DNA of 64,000 nucleotides from Isoptericola halotolerans (GTDB lineage: Bacteria; Actinomycetota; Actinomycetes; Actinomycetales; Cellulomonadaceae). The DNA is taken from the NCBI RefSeq assembly GCF_003003075.1, contig NZ_PVTX01000013.1, forward strand, positions 35,511-99,510. Reading direction: 5' to 3'. Under the pieces are notes generated by a model. It was not told the origin of the DNA, ran no database searches, and was given only the letters and a program-made list of their open reading frames with translations. Made by a program: the position numbers and the translations under genes. Shown here one piece after another: positions 16,031 through 25,715 of this stretch; position 1 is the first letter of the stretch, and the number at the start of each line of letters is the position of its first letter.

Positions 16031-16897
16031 TCAGCGACCCGTGCTCGCGACCCGGGTCGTCCACGGGTCCGTCACCAGGGTGCTCACTCTGGTGGTCACC
16101 GTACCGCCTCCCAGGCGGTCGGCGAGATCGGCGGCGGCGTAGGCCAGCCACGGCCACTCGGAGGCGAAGTGGGCGACGTCCACGAGGAACGGGCGCCCAC
16201 CCTCCGGCGGTACGTCCTGCCCTGCCTCGAAGGCGGCACGCTCGCGCAGCTCGGACGCCGGGTGGTGCCGCAGGTCGGCGGTGACGTAGACGTCGACGGC
16301 GGCGGCGCGGACCGCGTCGAACAGCGAGTCGCCGGATCCCCCGACGACGGCGGCGGTGGTCACCTCGGCGTCGAGGTCCCCCGCGACCCGCACGCCCTGC
16401 GCCGTGGCGGGCAGCACGTCGGCGACGCGTCGCGCGAGCTCGCCCAGCGTCGTCGGCGCCTCCAGCGAGCCGACACGGCCGATGCCGCGCTCGCCGTCGT
16501 CGTCGCGGGCCACGAGCGGTCGCCGGTCGGTGATCCCGACCAGGTCCGCGAGGGCGTCGGCCACGCCGCGCGGCGCCGAGTCGGCGTTGGTGTGCGCCAC
16601 GTGCAGCGCACAGCCTGCCGCCAGCAGCCGGTGCACCACGGCCCCCTTGAAGGTCGTGGCGGCCACGGACGTCACCGGCTTGAGGAACAGCGGGTGGTGG
16701 GTGACGAGCAGGTCGGCGCCCCACTCGATCGCCTCGTCGACGACGGCGGACACGGGGTCGATGGCGAACATCACCTTGCGCACCTGTCGCTGCGGGTCGC
16801 CGGCCACCAGCCCGACCGCGTCCCAGCCCTCCGCCGTCGACGGCGGGTACAGGTCCTCCAGGGCGGTGACGACGTCGGCCAGCGTGGGTGCGCTCAT
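16031..16897 (-). CDS. Nif3-like dinuclear metal-centre hexameric protein
   Basis: A 288-residue YbgI/NIF3 family protein (often labelled GTP cyclohydrolase I type 2 homologue). Metal-binding signatures include DLLVTHHPLFLK (the HH pair), HVAHTNADSA, and near the C-terminus VDVAHFASEWPWL with the final His/Glu ligands. VYVTADLRHHPASEL is also diagnostic. Members form toroidal hexamers with a two-metal site; cellular role is uncertain. First gene of the Nif3-Zn ribbon-phosphatase operon. Confidence 0.92.
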   Translation of the reverse strand: MSAPTLADVVTALEDLYPPSTAEGWDAVGLVAGDPQRQVRKVMFAIDPVSAVVDEAIEWGADLLVTHHPLFLKPVTSVAATTFKGAVVHRLLAAGCALHVAHTNADSAPRGVADALADLVGITDRRPLVARDDDGERGIGRVGSLEAPTTLGELARRVADVLPATAQGVRVAGDLDAEVTTAAVVGGSGDSLFDAVRAAAVDVYVTADLRHHPASELRERAAFEAGQDVPPEGGRPFLVDVAHFASEWPWLAYAAADLADRLGGGTVTTRVSTLVTDPWTTRVASTGR

Positions 16898-16916
16898 GCG
16901 CCCGACGATACCGACG

Positions 16917-18764
16917 TCACTTGGCGTCGGCGTACGAGGCGACGGTCGCGACCGTCAGCGGGAACGCGACCGGGAAGTCGCCGAACAGCAGCCGCCCCGC
17001 CTCGACGGCGGCCTCCCGCACCTGCCGGGCGACCTCGTCCGCGAGCGCCGCCGGGGCGTGCACCACGACCTCGTCGTGGAGGAAGAACACGAGGTGCGCC
17101 CGGTCGGCGAAGGGCGCCGGTCCGGCGTTCGGCTCGGCGACGACGGGCAGCTCCCAGAGGCGCCGCCGGATGGACGCGATCCAGCACAGGGCCCACTCGG
17201 CGGCGGTGCCCTGCACCACGAAGTTGCGCGTGAACCTCCCCCACGACCGGGCGGAGGAGCGCGCCAGCCCGGCGGCGTCGGCCGGGGCTCCGTCGCCGAG
17301 CGCGCCGGACTGCGCCGCGTCCCACGCCTGTCCCGGCGGCGGTGAGGTGCGCCCGAGCCAGGTGCTCACGACGCCGCCGCGCTCCCCGGTGCGCGCGGCG
17401 TCCTCGACGAGTCCCATCGCGCGCGGGAACGCACGAGACAGCCGGGGCAGCACCTGACCGCTGGCGCCCGTGGTCCCTCCGTACATCGCGCCGAGCATGC
17501 CGACCTTGGCGAGCTCGCGGGTCGGCACGGCGCCGGTGGCGACGATGCCGGCGTACATGTCCCCGCCGGCGCCGGCGGCGGCCATGGTCTCGTCGGCGGC
17601 GAGGCCGGCGAGCACCCGGGGCTCGAGCTGCGCCGCGTCGGCGACGACCAGCACCCACCCCGGGTCGGCCTGCACGGACCGGCGCACGGACCGCGGCAGC
17701 TGCAGCGCTCCCCCGCCCGTGGACGACCAGCGTCCGGTCACCACGCCGCCGACGACGTAGTCGGTGCGGAACCGGCCGTCGCGTACCCAGTGGTCGAGCC
17801 ACGACCAGCCGTTGGCGGTGTACAGCCGGTACAGGTTCTTGTACTCCAGCAGCGGTGCGACGACGGGGTGGTCGATCTTCTCGAGCTCCCACTTGCGCAG
17901 GCTCCGTGCGCCGACGCCGGCGTACTCCATGGCTCGCAGGAGATCGGGGTGGGAGTCCGGGTTGAGCGTGGCCGGCGCGTCCAGGGCGGCGCGGATCTGT
18001 CCGGCGAGCGCCTCCAGCTTCTCGGGCCGCCGCCCCTCCGGGGGCCGCGGCCCGAGCACCTCGGTGAGGATCTCGTCGTGGACCTCCGCCCGCCAGGGCA
18101 GACCGGCGTGGTGCATCTCCGCCGCGGCGAGCGCCCCGGCGGACTCGGCGGCGAGCAGCAGGCGCAGCCGCCCGGGGGCGGAGGACCCCGCGACGGCCAC
18201 CTCTTGAGCCGCCAGCTCGGCCACGGGATCGAGGCCGCGGGCCTGCTCCCCGGTCGACGAGCGGTCCGACGCCGGGACCCCGGCCGCGGCCCCGCGCCTC
18301 GGCCCGGTGGGCGCCAGATCGAAGAGCGACTCCTCCTGCGGGGCACGCAGCGCACCCGGCGCCGGTGCGCCGGCGACGGGAGCGTGTCCCAGGGTGTCCC
18401 ACCCGTTCGGCGCGGCCGTGGCGAACGCGGACCCGGCCACGAGGCTGGACGTGCGCAGGATCCGGTGGGCGAGACGCAGGTCACGACCCCGTTCGACGCG
18501 CTCCCCCGCGGACAGCAACGCCGGGTACCAACGGTTGGTGTCGTCCCAGGTCCACCGCGGGAGGTTCCCGGCACTGCCCTCGCGGTCGTGCACGGCAGCA
18601 GCGAGCCCGTCCCGGGCGACCACGTGCGGGGCGGAGGTCACAGGACCCGGCCCCGCCCCGCCGTCGTCGGCGACCGGGGTCAGCCGGACGAGGCCGCCAG
18701 ACCCGACCGCGTCGGACCCCGGGACGGCGGCGTCCGCGGGCTGGGCGGCGAGGACGACGTACAC
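16917..18764 (-). CDS. bifunctional 3'-5' exonuclease/DNA polymerase (PolA-like)
   Basis: A 615-residue family A polymerase variant typical of actinobacteria, separate from the housekeeping PolA. The C-terminal half has recognisable but altered polymerase motifs. Motif A is DAAQLEPRVLAGLA (PolA DYSQIELR). Motif B is RELAKVGMLGAMYGGTTGAS (PolA R-x3-K-x6-YG). Motif C is FFLHDEVVVHAP. VVQGTAAEWALCW before motif C is also conserved. The N-terminal part corresponds to the exonuclease-like domain but is short and degenerate, with a Pro/Ala-rich linker. Both catalytic aspartates (motifs A and C) are present, so polymerase activity is plausible. A repair role is inference. Confidence 0.87.
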   Translation of the reverse strand: MYVVLAAQPADAAVPGSDAVGSGGLVRLTPVADDGGAGPGPVTSAPHVVARDGLAAAVHDREGSAGNLPRWTWDDTNRWYPALLSAGERVERGRDLRLAHRILRTSSLVAGSAFATAAPNGWDTLGHAPVAGAPAPGALRAPQEESLFDLAPTGPRRGAAAGVPASDRSSTGEQARGLDPVAELAAQEVAVAGSSAPGRLRLLLAAESAGALAAAEMHHAGLPWRAEVHDEILTEVLGPRPPEGRRPEKLEALAGQIRAALDAPATLNPDSHPDLLRAMEYAGVGARSLRKWELEKIDHPVVAPLLEYKNLYRLYTANGWSWLDHWVRDGRFRTDYVVGGVVTGRWSSTGGGALQLPRSVRRSVQADPGWVLVVADAAQLEPRVLAGLAADETMAAAGAGGDMYAGIVATGAVPTRELAKVGMLGAMYGGTTGASGQVLPRLSRAFPRAMGLVEDAARTGERGGVVSTWLGRTSPPPGQAWDAAQSGALGDGAPADAAGLARSSARSWGRFTRNFVVQGTAAEWALCWIASIRRRLWELPVVAEPNAGPAPFADRAHLVFFLHDEVVVHAPAALADEVARQVREAAVEAGRLLFGDFPVAFPLTVATVASYADAK

Positions 18765-18798
18765 CCGCCCATCGTGCCCGCCGGCACCGACACGCGCG

Positions 18799-20919
18799 TC
18801 AGGCCCGGGCGCGCATCCGCCACAGCAGCCACACGAAGTACGGCGTCCCGATCACCGCGGACACCAGCCCCGCCGGGATCTGCGCGGGCGCGATCACCAC
18901 CCGGCCGACCACGTCCGCGCACACCACCAGCAGCCCGCCCAGCAGCACCGTCAAGGGCAGCAGCAGCGCGTGCCGCTTGCCCACGAGCAGGCGCGCCGCA
19001 TGGGGTGCGACGAGGCCGACGAACGCGATCACGCCCACGCACGCGGTCGCCGCGGCGGTCAGCAGCACCGCCAGCGCCACGACGACGCGGCGCACCCGGG
19101 GCACGCGCACGCCCAGGACCCGCGGCGTCGTCTCGTCCCACTGCAGCAGGTCGAGGTCGCGGTGCAGCGGCACCAGGACGACGCCCGCCACGACCAGGAC
19201 CACGAGCAGCGGCAACAGCTGGGGAAACATCGCGCCGTAGGTCGACCCGCCGAGCCAGGTGATCGCCGCGTTCTGGTTCCACGGGTCGGTGCGCACGAGC
19301 AGCAGCGTCGTCAGGGCGCTCGCAGCGGCTCCGACCCCCACCCCGACCAGCACCATGCGCCCCTGGTCGGCGTTCCCGCGCGCCCCCAGGGCGAAGATGG
19401 CCAGGGTCGCCACCGTGGCGCCGACGAGCGCGCCGAGCAGCGTCTGGGCGAAGGAGACCGTCGAGAAGGTCACGATCGTCGTGACCGCACCCAACCCCGC
19501 CGACGCCGAGATGCCCAGGACGCCCGGGTCGGCGAGCGGGTTACGGGTGACGGCCTGGACCAGCGCCCCGGCCAGCGCGAGCGCCATCCCCGCCAGCAGG
19601 GCGGCCAGCACCCGCGGCACCCGCGTCTCGAGGATGATCTCGATGCGCACCGAGGCCACCCCCCGCAGCCAGTTCTGCACGTCGCCGAGCAGCACGGTGC
19701 GGTCACCGAGCAGCACACCGGCGATGAGCGCGCCCGCCAGCACCACGGCGACGCCGACCAGCACGGCACGCGACGCGCGGCGGCTGCGAGCACCGCCGCG
19801 CAGCGAGGCCAGCGCGTCACCGGTCAGCCCGCTGCGCATCCGCTGGGCCAGCACCACCAGGAAGACCGCGCCGATGATCGAGGTGATCACCCCGGTCGGC
19901 AGGGTGACGCCCGAGACCGCACCGAACACGGCACGGACGAAGACATCGGCGGACAGCACCAGGGCGACCCCGGCGACGGCGCTGACGGGGACCAGCACCC
20001 GGTGCCGGCGCAGCGGCGGGACCGTGCGGGACAGCAGCCGCACGAGCACGGGCGCGCACAGACCGACGAACCCGATCGGCCCGGCGGCGCTCACCGCCGT
20101 CGTCGCCAGCAGCACCGAGACCACGACGAGCCCGAGCCGGGTCCGTCCGACGGCGACGCCCAGCGACCGGGCGGCGTCGTCCCCCAGCTGCAGGAGGTCG
20201 AGACGCCGGCCGAGCAGCACGAGCACGGCGACGCCGACCACGACCACCGGGGCCAGCAGGATGATGGTGCGCGAGCCGTTCTGCGCGAGCGACCCGGCCC
20301 CCCAGGCGAACATCCCCTGGGTCTCCCACGGGAAGAGCAGCAGCAGCACGGACGTCACGGCCGAGATGCCGAGCGTCAGCGCCGACCCGGCCAGCACCAG
20401 GCGGATCGCCGAGACGCTGGACCCGGCAGAGATCGCGATGACCGTGGCCGCGGCGGCGAGCCCACCGACGAAAGCCACCGCGGCGCCGGACAGGACGCCC
20501 AGGGGGACGCCGGCCACCGCCACGGCCGTCAGCGCGAGATAGGCGCCGGCGTTCACCGCGGTGGTGTCCGGCGAGGCCAGCGGGTTGCGGGCGACGCCCT
20601 GCATGGCGGCACCCGCCGCACCCAGCGCCGCCCCCACGACCAGCGCCGCCAGCAGCCGGGGGACGCGTGACTGCGCGACGACGAGGCTCCCCTGGTCGTC
20701 GCCGGAGCCTGTGAGGACCTGCCAGAGCTCGGCGGGCGTGAGGCCGGCCGTGCCCTGGGTCAGGTGCACCACGACGGCCACCACCAGCCACAGCACGATC
20801 AGCCCGACGGCGGCGGGTGCCGCCCAGCGCGCCCCGCGCCTCCGCTCGGGGGACGTGGGCACACCGGCGGGTGCGGCGGGCGGACGTTCGAGCGTGGTGG
20901 TGGTGCCGTCGTGGGTCAT
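18799..20919 (-). CDS. iron-siderophore ABC transporter permease, fused tandem FecCD
   Basis: A 706-residue inner-membrane protein made of two FecCD domains in one chain, as in FhuB. The two halves repeat the same landmarks: RVPRLLAALVVGAALGAAGA with RNPLASPDT, and RVPRVLAALLAGMALALAGA with RNPLADPGVLG. Each half ends with a GFVGLCAPVLVR or AFVGLVAPHAARLL motif that docks the ATPase. About 20 transmembrane segments. One chain forms the whole channel with one pair of ATPases. Last gene of the iron operon; its start lies 3 bp after the binding-protein stop. Confidence 0.93.
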   Translation of the reverse strand: MTHDGTTTTLERPPAAPAGVPTSPERRRGARWAAPAAVGLIVLWLVVAVVVHLTQGTAGLTPAELWQVLTGSGDDQGSLVVAQSRVPRLLAALVVGAALGAAGAAMQGVARNPLASPDTTAVNAGAYLALTAVAVAGVPLGVLSGAAVAFVGGLAAAATVIAISAGSSVSAIRLVLAGSALTLGISAVTSVLLLLFPWETQGMFAWGAGSLAQNGSRTIILLAPVVVVGVAVLVLLGRRLDLLQLGDDAARSLGVAVGRTRLGLVVVSVLLATTAVSAAGPIGFVGLCAPVLVRLLSRTVPPLRRHRVLVPVSAVAGVALVLSADVFVRAVFGAVSGVTLPTGVITSIIGAVFLVVLAQRMRSGLTGDALASLRGGARSRRASRAVLVGVAVVLAGALIAGVLLGDRTVLLGDVQNWLRGVASVRIEIILETRVPRVLAALLAGMALALAGALVQAVTRNPLADPGVLGISASAGLGAVTTIVTFSTVSFAQTLLGALVGATVATLAIFALGARGNADQGRMVLVGVGVGAAASALTTLLLVRTDPWNQNAAITWLGGSTYGAMFPQLLPLLVVLVVAGVVLVPLHRDLDLLQWDETTPRVLGVRVPRVRRVVVALAVLLTAAATACVGVIAFVGLVAPHAARLLVGKRHALLLPLTVLLGGLLVVCADVVGRVVIAPAQIPAGLVSAVIGTPYFVWLLWRMRARA

Positions 20920-20922
20920 GGG

Positions 20923-21927
20923 TCAGGCGCCCAGGGTCTGCACGAGGTCGTCGCTCCACGCGATCATCGAGGCCGGGCCGCCGTAGGCCCAGATCCCCAC
21001 GGCCGCGCGGTGCACCTGACCGTCCTCGACGAACGGGAGGCCGTCCCAGAGCGGGTTCCCGGCCATCTCGGCCTCGACCACGTCCTGCTCGTCACCGTCG
21101 TTCCCCCAGTAGAGGAAGCGGGTGTCCTCCGAGAGCTCCGTCAGCCCCTCCAGGTCGGTGTACGACAGGCCGAACGCGTCGTCGCCCGGGTCCTCCCAGG
21201 CGGCCGCGAGCCCCATCTCGGCCGCGACGGTCTGGACAGCCGTGCGCGGACCGTGCATCCGGATGGTGAGGTTGGCACCCTCGGCGTACGGAGAGGTCAG
21301 CACGACGGGCGCACCAGCGAGACCCGCCGCGTCGATCTTCTCGGCGTTGTCCGTCAGGGTCTGGTCGAGCTCGGTGAGCACCTCCTCGGCCTGGGTCTCC
21401 TTGCCGAGCAGCGTCGCGACGGTGGTGAACTCGTCCCGCACCGCGCCGAGCGGGTCTGCCACGTCGGCACTGCCCATCACCACGACGGGTGCGATGCGCT
21501 CCATCTGCTCCATCGCCTCCTCGGGCACGGAGCCCGATGCACCGATGATCAGGTCGGGCTCGAGGTCCGCGACGGCCTCGATGCTCGGCTCCTGACGCAC
21601 GCCGACGTCCTCGGGCTCCGTGCGGAGCGGGGCGCCGGTCCCCACCCAGCTCTCGTAGCCGGCGGGGTCGGACATCCCGACCAGGTCGACCCCGAGGGTC
21701 GTGACCATCTCGGCCTGGTTCCACTCCAGGGCCACGACACGCTCGGCGGGGCCGTCGGGAAGCGTCACCTCCTGGCCGCGGGCGTCGGTGACGGTCACCG
21801 GTTGCGCCTCGACCGTCTCCGCGGCATCCGCCTCGGACGGGGCGTCGGCTGCTTCGTCGGTGGTCCCGCAGGCTGTGAGCGTCAGGCCCACGGCGAGCGC
21901 GGCCACCAGTGCACGAGCAGTTCTCAT
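20923..21927 (-). CDS. iron-siderophore ABC transporter substrate-binding lipoprotein
   Basis: A 334-residue class III periplasmic-type binding protein. The signal sequence ends in lipobox LTAC with the lipidated Cys20, followed by an acidic linker. The TroA/FecB fold is shown by RVVALEWNQAEMVTTLGVDL, IEAVADLEPDLIIGA and the repeated pattern in the second lobe. It would hold a ferric siderophore at the outer face and pass it to the fused permease. The exact siderophore cannot be read. Middle gene of the operon. Confidence 0.92.
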   Translation of the reverse strand: MRTARALVAALAVGLTLTACGTTDEAADAPSEADAAETVEAQPVTVTDARGQEVTLPDGPAERVVALEWNQAEMVTTLGVDLVGMSDPAGYESWVGTGAPLRTEPEDVGVRQEPSIEAVADLEPDLIIGASGSVPEEAMEQMERIAPVVVMGSADVADPLGAVRDEFTTVATLLGKETQAEEVLTELDQTLTDNAEKIDAAGLAGAPVVLTSPYAEGANLTIRMHGPRTAVQTVAAEMGLAAAWEDPGDDAFGLSYTDLEGLTELSEDTRFLYWGNDGDEQDVVEAEMAGNPLWDGLPFVEDGQVHRAAVGIWAYGGPASMIAWSDDLVQTLGA

Positions 21928-21953
21928 TCGTCTCTCTCCTTCGTGTCGGCCGG

Positions 21954-22790
21954 TCAGGCGTTCGCCGTCGCGGCCCGTCGTCGCAGCAGCTGCCGCGGTA
22001 CGTGCACTCGTGGCACGCGGTCGTCGGTGTCGTGGTCGACGACGACGTCGATCTCGAACACCTCGCTGAGAAGCTCGCTGCGCATCGCCCGGGCAGGTTC
22101 ACCGTCGGCGACGACGCGGCCTCGGCTCAGCACGACCACCCGGTCGGCGAGCGCGGCGGCCTGGTTGAGGTCGTGCAGCACGGCGCCGACGGCGATGCCG
22201 TGGTCGTCGGCGAGCTCGCGGACCAGCTCGAGCACCTCGACCTGGTAGCGCAGGTCGAGGTGGTTCGTCGGCTCGTCGAGGAGCAGGACGTCCGTGTCCT
22301 GCGCCAGCGCGCTGGCGATCCACACCCGCTGGAGCTGCCCGCCGGAGAGCTCGTCGATCATGTCCGACGCTCGGTCGGTCAGCCGCGTCAGACGCAGCGC
22401 GTGCTCGACGCGCTCGGCGCCCTGCGGGTCGTGACCGCGCCAGCGCGACCGGTGAGGGTGGCGCCCGAACTCGACCGCGTCGCGCACGGTGACGCCCACC
22501 GGCGTCGGCCGGCTCTGGGAGAGCATCGCGACCTCGCGGGCGAACGACCGGGCGTCGAGGTCTCCGGCGTCGCGGCCGTCCCGCAGCGCGACCGCGCCCG
22601 TCCGCAGCCTCTGCAGCCGTGCGATCCCGCGCAGGAGCGTCGACTTGCCGGAGCCGTTGGGGCCGACCAGCGCGGTCACCCGGCCGGGGCTGAGGACGAT
22701 CTCGGCCTGGTGGACGACGTCACCGCCGCCGTACGTGATGGACACGTCCCTGGCGTGCAACCAGGGCCCTTCCTCGTTCGGGGCGCTCAC
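21954..22790 (-). CDS. iron-siderophore ABC transporter ATP-binding protein
   Basis: A 278-residue FecE/FhuC-type ATPase. Walker A GPNGSGKST lies at residues 43-51, the Q-loop at AMLSQSRP. The signature is ELSGGQLQRVWIASAL, Walker B is VLLLDEPTNHLDLR, and the switch His is in AVLHDLNQAA. It is the first gene of the iron operon, with a DtxR/IdeR-like box immediately before its ATG, so the whole operon is probably repressed when iron is plentiful. Confidence 0.94.
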   Translation of the reverse strand: MSAPNEEGPWLHARDVSITYGGGDVVHQAEIVLSPGRVTALVGPNGSGKSTLLRGIARLQRLRTGAVALRDGRDAGDLDARSFAREVAMLSQSRPTPVGVTVRDAVEFGRHPHRSRWRGHDPQGAERVEHALRLTRLTDRASDMIDELSGGQLQRVWIASALAQDTDVLLLDEPTNHLDLRYQVEVLELVRELADDHGIAVGAVLHDLNQAAALADRVVVLSRGRVVADGEPARAMRSELLSEVFEIDVVVDHDTDDRVPRVHVPRQLLRRRAATANA

Positions 22791-22805
22791 CCGTACCTCC
22801 GCGTT

Positions 22806-22824
22806 GTTGGTTAGCCTTACCTAA
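22806..22824. promoter_or_regulatory. DtxR/IdeR-type iron box
   Basis: Read on the minus strand the site is TTAGGTAAGGCTAACCAA, a close match to the palindromic iron box TTAGGTTAGGCTAACCTAA, with one substitution and one missing base. It lies 16 bp upstream of the ATPase ATG, where a bound repressor would block transcription of the three-gene siderophore uptake operon. The match is seen; Fe-dependent repression is inferred from the known family. Confidence 0.82.
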
Positions 22825-22875
22825 CCATTGCGGAACAGGATGGATGCAATCGTCTCGGATCTCGGGACGGCCGAG

Positions 22876-23559
22876 TCAGCCCTCACCCCGCTCGTCGGGC
22901 TCGAGCGCGCCCAGGATCAGCGCGAGGCCGGCGTCGAACTCGTCGGCGTAGTCGTACCCCGGCCGCAGTGCGTGCTCGGTGGTGATCTCCACGAGGTGCG
23001 GGTAGGCGCCGGCGTCGAGACCGCCGAGGATGCCGCCGGCCACCTCGCCGAGCTCCTCGCTGCTGCGGAACGGCAGGCTGACCTCCTGCAGCACGAAGCC
23101 GTAGAGGTAGCTGTCGATGACCGAGAAGGCGCGTGCCGCGCCCGCGACGGAGAATCCGGCTCCGCGCAGCACGCCGAGGACGGCGTCGTGGTGGCGCAGC
23201 GTCGCCGGGCCCGGGGCGCTCCGGGAGTCGAGGAGGCCGACCGCCCACGGATGGCGGCGGAGCACGGCACGCGCGGACTCGGCCCGTTTGCGCATCGCCT
23301 GGTACCAGCCGGCCCCGGCGGTGGGCAGCTCGATCTCCGCGAACACGAGGTCGACCATGCCGTCGAGGAGGTCGTCCCGGTTGCGCACGTGGTTGTAGAG
23401 AGACATCGCCTCGACGCCCAGGCCGGCCGCGACGGCGCGCATGGTGACCCCGGCGACTCCCTCGGCGTCGGCCAGCGTCACGGCTGCGGCCACGATCCGC
23501 GAGCGGTCGAGCGGCGACCGCCGCGAGCTGCCGACCTCGGCGCGCCGACGTGCTGCCAT
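22876..23559 (-). CDS. TetR/AcrR family transcriptional regulator
   Basis: A 227-residue repressor. The N-terminal HTH is DRSRIVAAAVTLADAEGVAG followed by VTMRAVAAGLGVEAMSLYNHVRNRDDLLDGM, the TetR pattern. The rest matches the TetR_C_1 ligand-binding fold (AVLRRHPWAVGLLDSR..., IDSYLYGFVLQEV). The frame is open upstream, but ATG 23559 fits. It is divergent from the oxidoreductase at 23645, and the 85-bp gap holds two copies of a short palindrome that are probably its operators. Confidence 0.92.
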   Translation of the reverse strand: MAARRRAEVGSSRRSPLDRSRIVAAAVTLADAEGVAGVTMRAVAAGLGVEAMSLYNHVRNRDDLLDGMVDLVFAEIELPTAGAGWYQAMRKRAESARAVLRRHPWAVGLLDSRSAPGPATLRHHDAVLGVLRGAGFSVAGAARAFSVIDSYLYGFVLQEVSLPFRSSEELGEVAGGILGGLDAGAYPHLVEITTEHALRPGYDYADEFDAGLALILGALEPDERGEG

Positions 23560-23571
23560 GCGATCTCCCCC

Positions 23572-23615
23572 TTGACTCTGCTTACACCGTAAGCCTACGG
23601 TACTTACACCGTAAG
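23572..23615 (+). promoter_or_regulatory. promoter with two tandem TetR operators
   Basis: A -35 box TTGACT (23572-23577) and a -10 box TACGGT (23596-23601), 18 bp apart, point at the gene starting at 23645. Two copies of the palindrome CTTACACCGTAAG lie at 23581-23593 (extended to GCTTAC-ACC-GTAAGC, 23580-23594) and 23603-23615, about 22 bp centre to centre. The first fills the -35/-10 spacer and the second follows the -10, which would block RNA polymerase. Binding by the divergent TetR protein is inference. Confidence 0.72.
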
Positions 23616-23644
23616 CCAGGCTCGACCGATCGACGGGGAACACC

Positions 23645-24360
<716 letters not shown>

Positions 24361-24364
<4 letters not shown>

Positions 24365-25584
24365 CCGCACCCGACGTCGCCCCGCCCGGCGTCCGGGCCC
24401 TCGCCCCCGACCTCGCCCGCGGCCTGATGCTCCTGCTCATCGCGCTGGCGAACGTCCCCTGGTTCCTCTACGGCACCGAGACGTCCTTGACCAGTGCGCA
24501 CCGGGAGCCGTCGACGGTGCTCGACGGCGTCTGGCAGTCGGTGGCGATCGTCGCCGTCGACGGACGCAGCTATCCCCTGTTCGCGTTCCTCTTCGGCTAC
24601 GGCATCTGGCAGTCGTTCGCGCGGCAGCGTGCGGCCGGCCTCGAGGAGCCAGCCGTGCGACGCGTGCTGCAACGACGCCACGGCTGGCTCCTCGTGTTCG
24701 GCGCCGTCCACGCGGCCCTGCTGTGGTTCGGCGACGTGCTGGGCGCCTACGGCCTGGCCGGACTCCTCGTGGTCTGGCTCTTCCTCGGACGCGCCACCCG
24801 GACGCTGCTGATCTGGGCCGCGACCCTGACCGGCGTCGTGCTGCTCGTCGCCCTCGGCACCCTCGCGGTGGGCGCCGCCCTGCCCCCGGAGCTCTCCGAC
24901 GTCCCCGGTGACGCCAACCCGGATCTCGCCGGCGTGACGCCCTACCTCGCCTCGATCCTGCCGCGCCTCGGCTTCTGGCTGCCTCTGACGGTCACGCAGG
25001 GCGTCTTCGGGCTGATGGTGCCCGTGGCGGTGCTCCTCGGTATCGCCAGTGCTCGCGCGCGGGTCCTGGAGGAACCCGGCGCGCACCGGCGGGCGCTGAC
25101 GCGGACCGCCGTCGTCGGCATCGCGGTCGGCTGGCTCGGGGCCGTGCCGTCGCTGCTCGTCCACCTCGGCACCTGGGACGTGCCCGAGTGGACCCCCGTC
25201 GTGCTGCACCTGGTCACGGGACTGTTCGCCGCGCTGGGCTACGCGGCGCTGTTCGCCCTGCTGGCGCTGCGCGTCACCACCGAGGGCACCCCGGGACACG
25301 TCGTCGGCGCACTGACCGCCGTCGGGCAGCGCTCCCTGACCAGCTACCTGCTGCAGTCGGTGATCTTCGCTCCGCTGCTGTGCGCCTGGGGACTCGGTCT
25401 GGGTGGCGTGCTGGACCAGTGGCAGGCAGCGCTCGTCGCCGTGGCGACGTGGCTGGTGACGGTCGTCGTCGCCGTCGGCCTCGCCCGGAACGATCGCCGC
25501 GGACCGGCGGAGCGGGTGCTGCGCGTCCTCACCTACCGCGGCACGGCGTCGTCGGCGACGCCGGTCAGCCGGCCCGCTCCGTAA
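24361..25584 (+). CDS. DUF418 family membrane protein
   Basis: A 407-residue integral membrane protein with about ten hydrophobic segments. DUF418 marks are ARGLMLLLIALANVPWFLYG at the N-terminus, YPLFAFLFGYGI, RRHGWLLVFGAVHAALLWFGDVLGAYG and, near the C-terminus, GQRSLTSYLLQSVIFAPL. The family is poorly characterised and related to acyltransferase-3-like transporters. ATG 24361 overlaps the preceding stop. In this operon it may export or modify a compound sensed by the TetR regulator; that is inference. Confidence 0.9.
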
Positions 25585-25615
25585 CCTCCGGACCCCGGCT
25601 CCGGCCCTCACCCCA

Positions 25616-25621
25616 TATCCT
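25616..25621 (+). promoter_or_regulatory. putative -10 box for the uORF/kinase transcript
   Basis: TATCCT at 25616-25621 is in an AT-rich dip inside a small inverted repeat (CCCCA/TGGGG). It lies 10 nt before the ATG of a short upstream ORF, the spacing expected for a leaderless actinobacterial transcript. No convincing -35 hexamer is seen. Confidence 0.4.
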
Positions 25622-25631
25622 GTGGGGGCTG

Positions 25632-25715
25632 ATGACTGAGATGACCGAGAACACCGAACCGTCCGCGCCAGCATGCGCGGACACCGTCCTCGACGCCTCG
25701 CCCGGGCCACGATGA
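25632..25715 (+). CDS. short upstream ORF coupled to the kinase gene
   Basis: A 27-codon ORF (MTEMTENTEPSAPACADTVL and seven more) begins at the second base after a TATCCT -10 box spacing and ends in a TGA that overlaps the kinase ATG (ATGA). The layout suggests leaderless translation of a short peptide that delivers ribosomes to the kinase start, which has no good Shine-Dalgarno of its own. I do not recognise the peptide. It could instead be untranslated leader. Confidence 0.38.
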   Translation: MTEMTENTEPSAPACADTVLDASPGPR

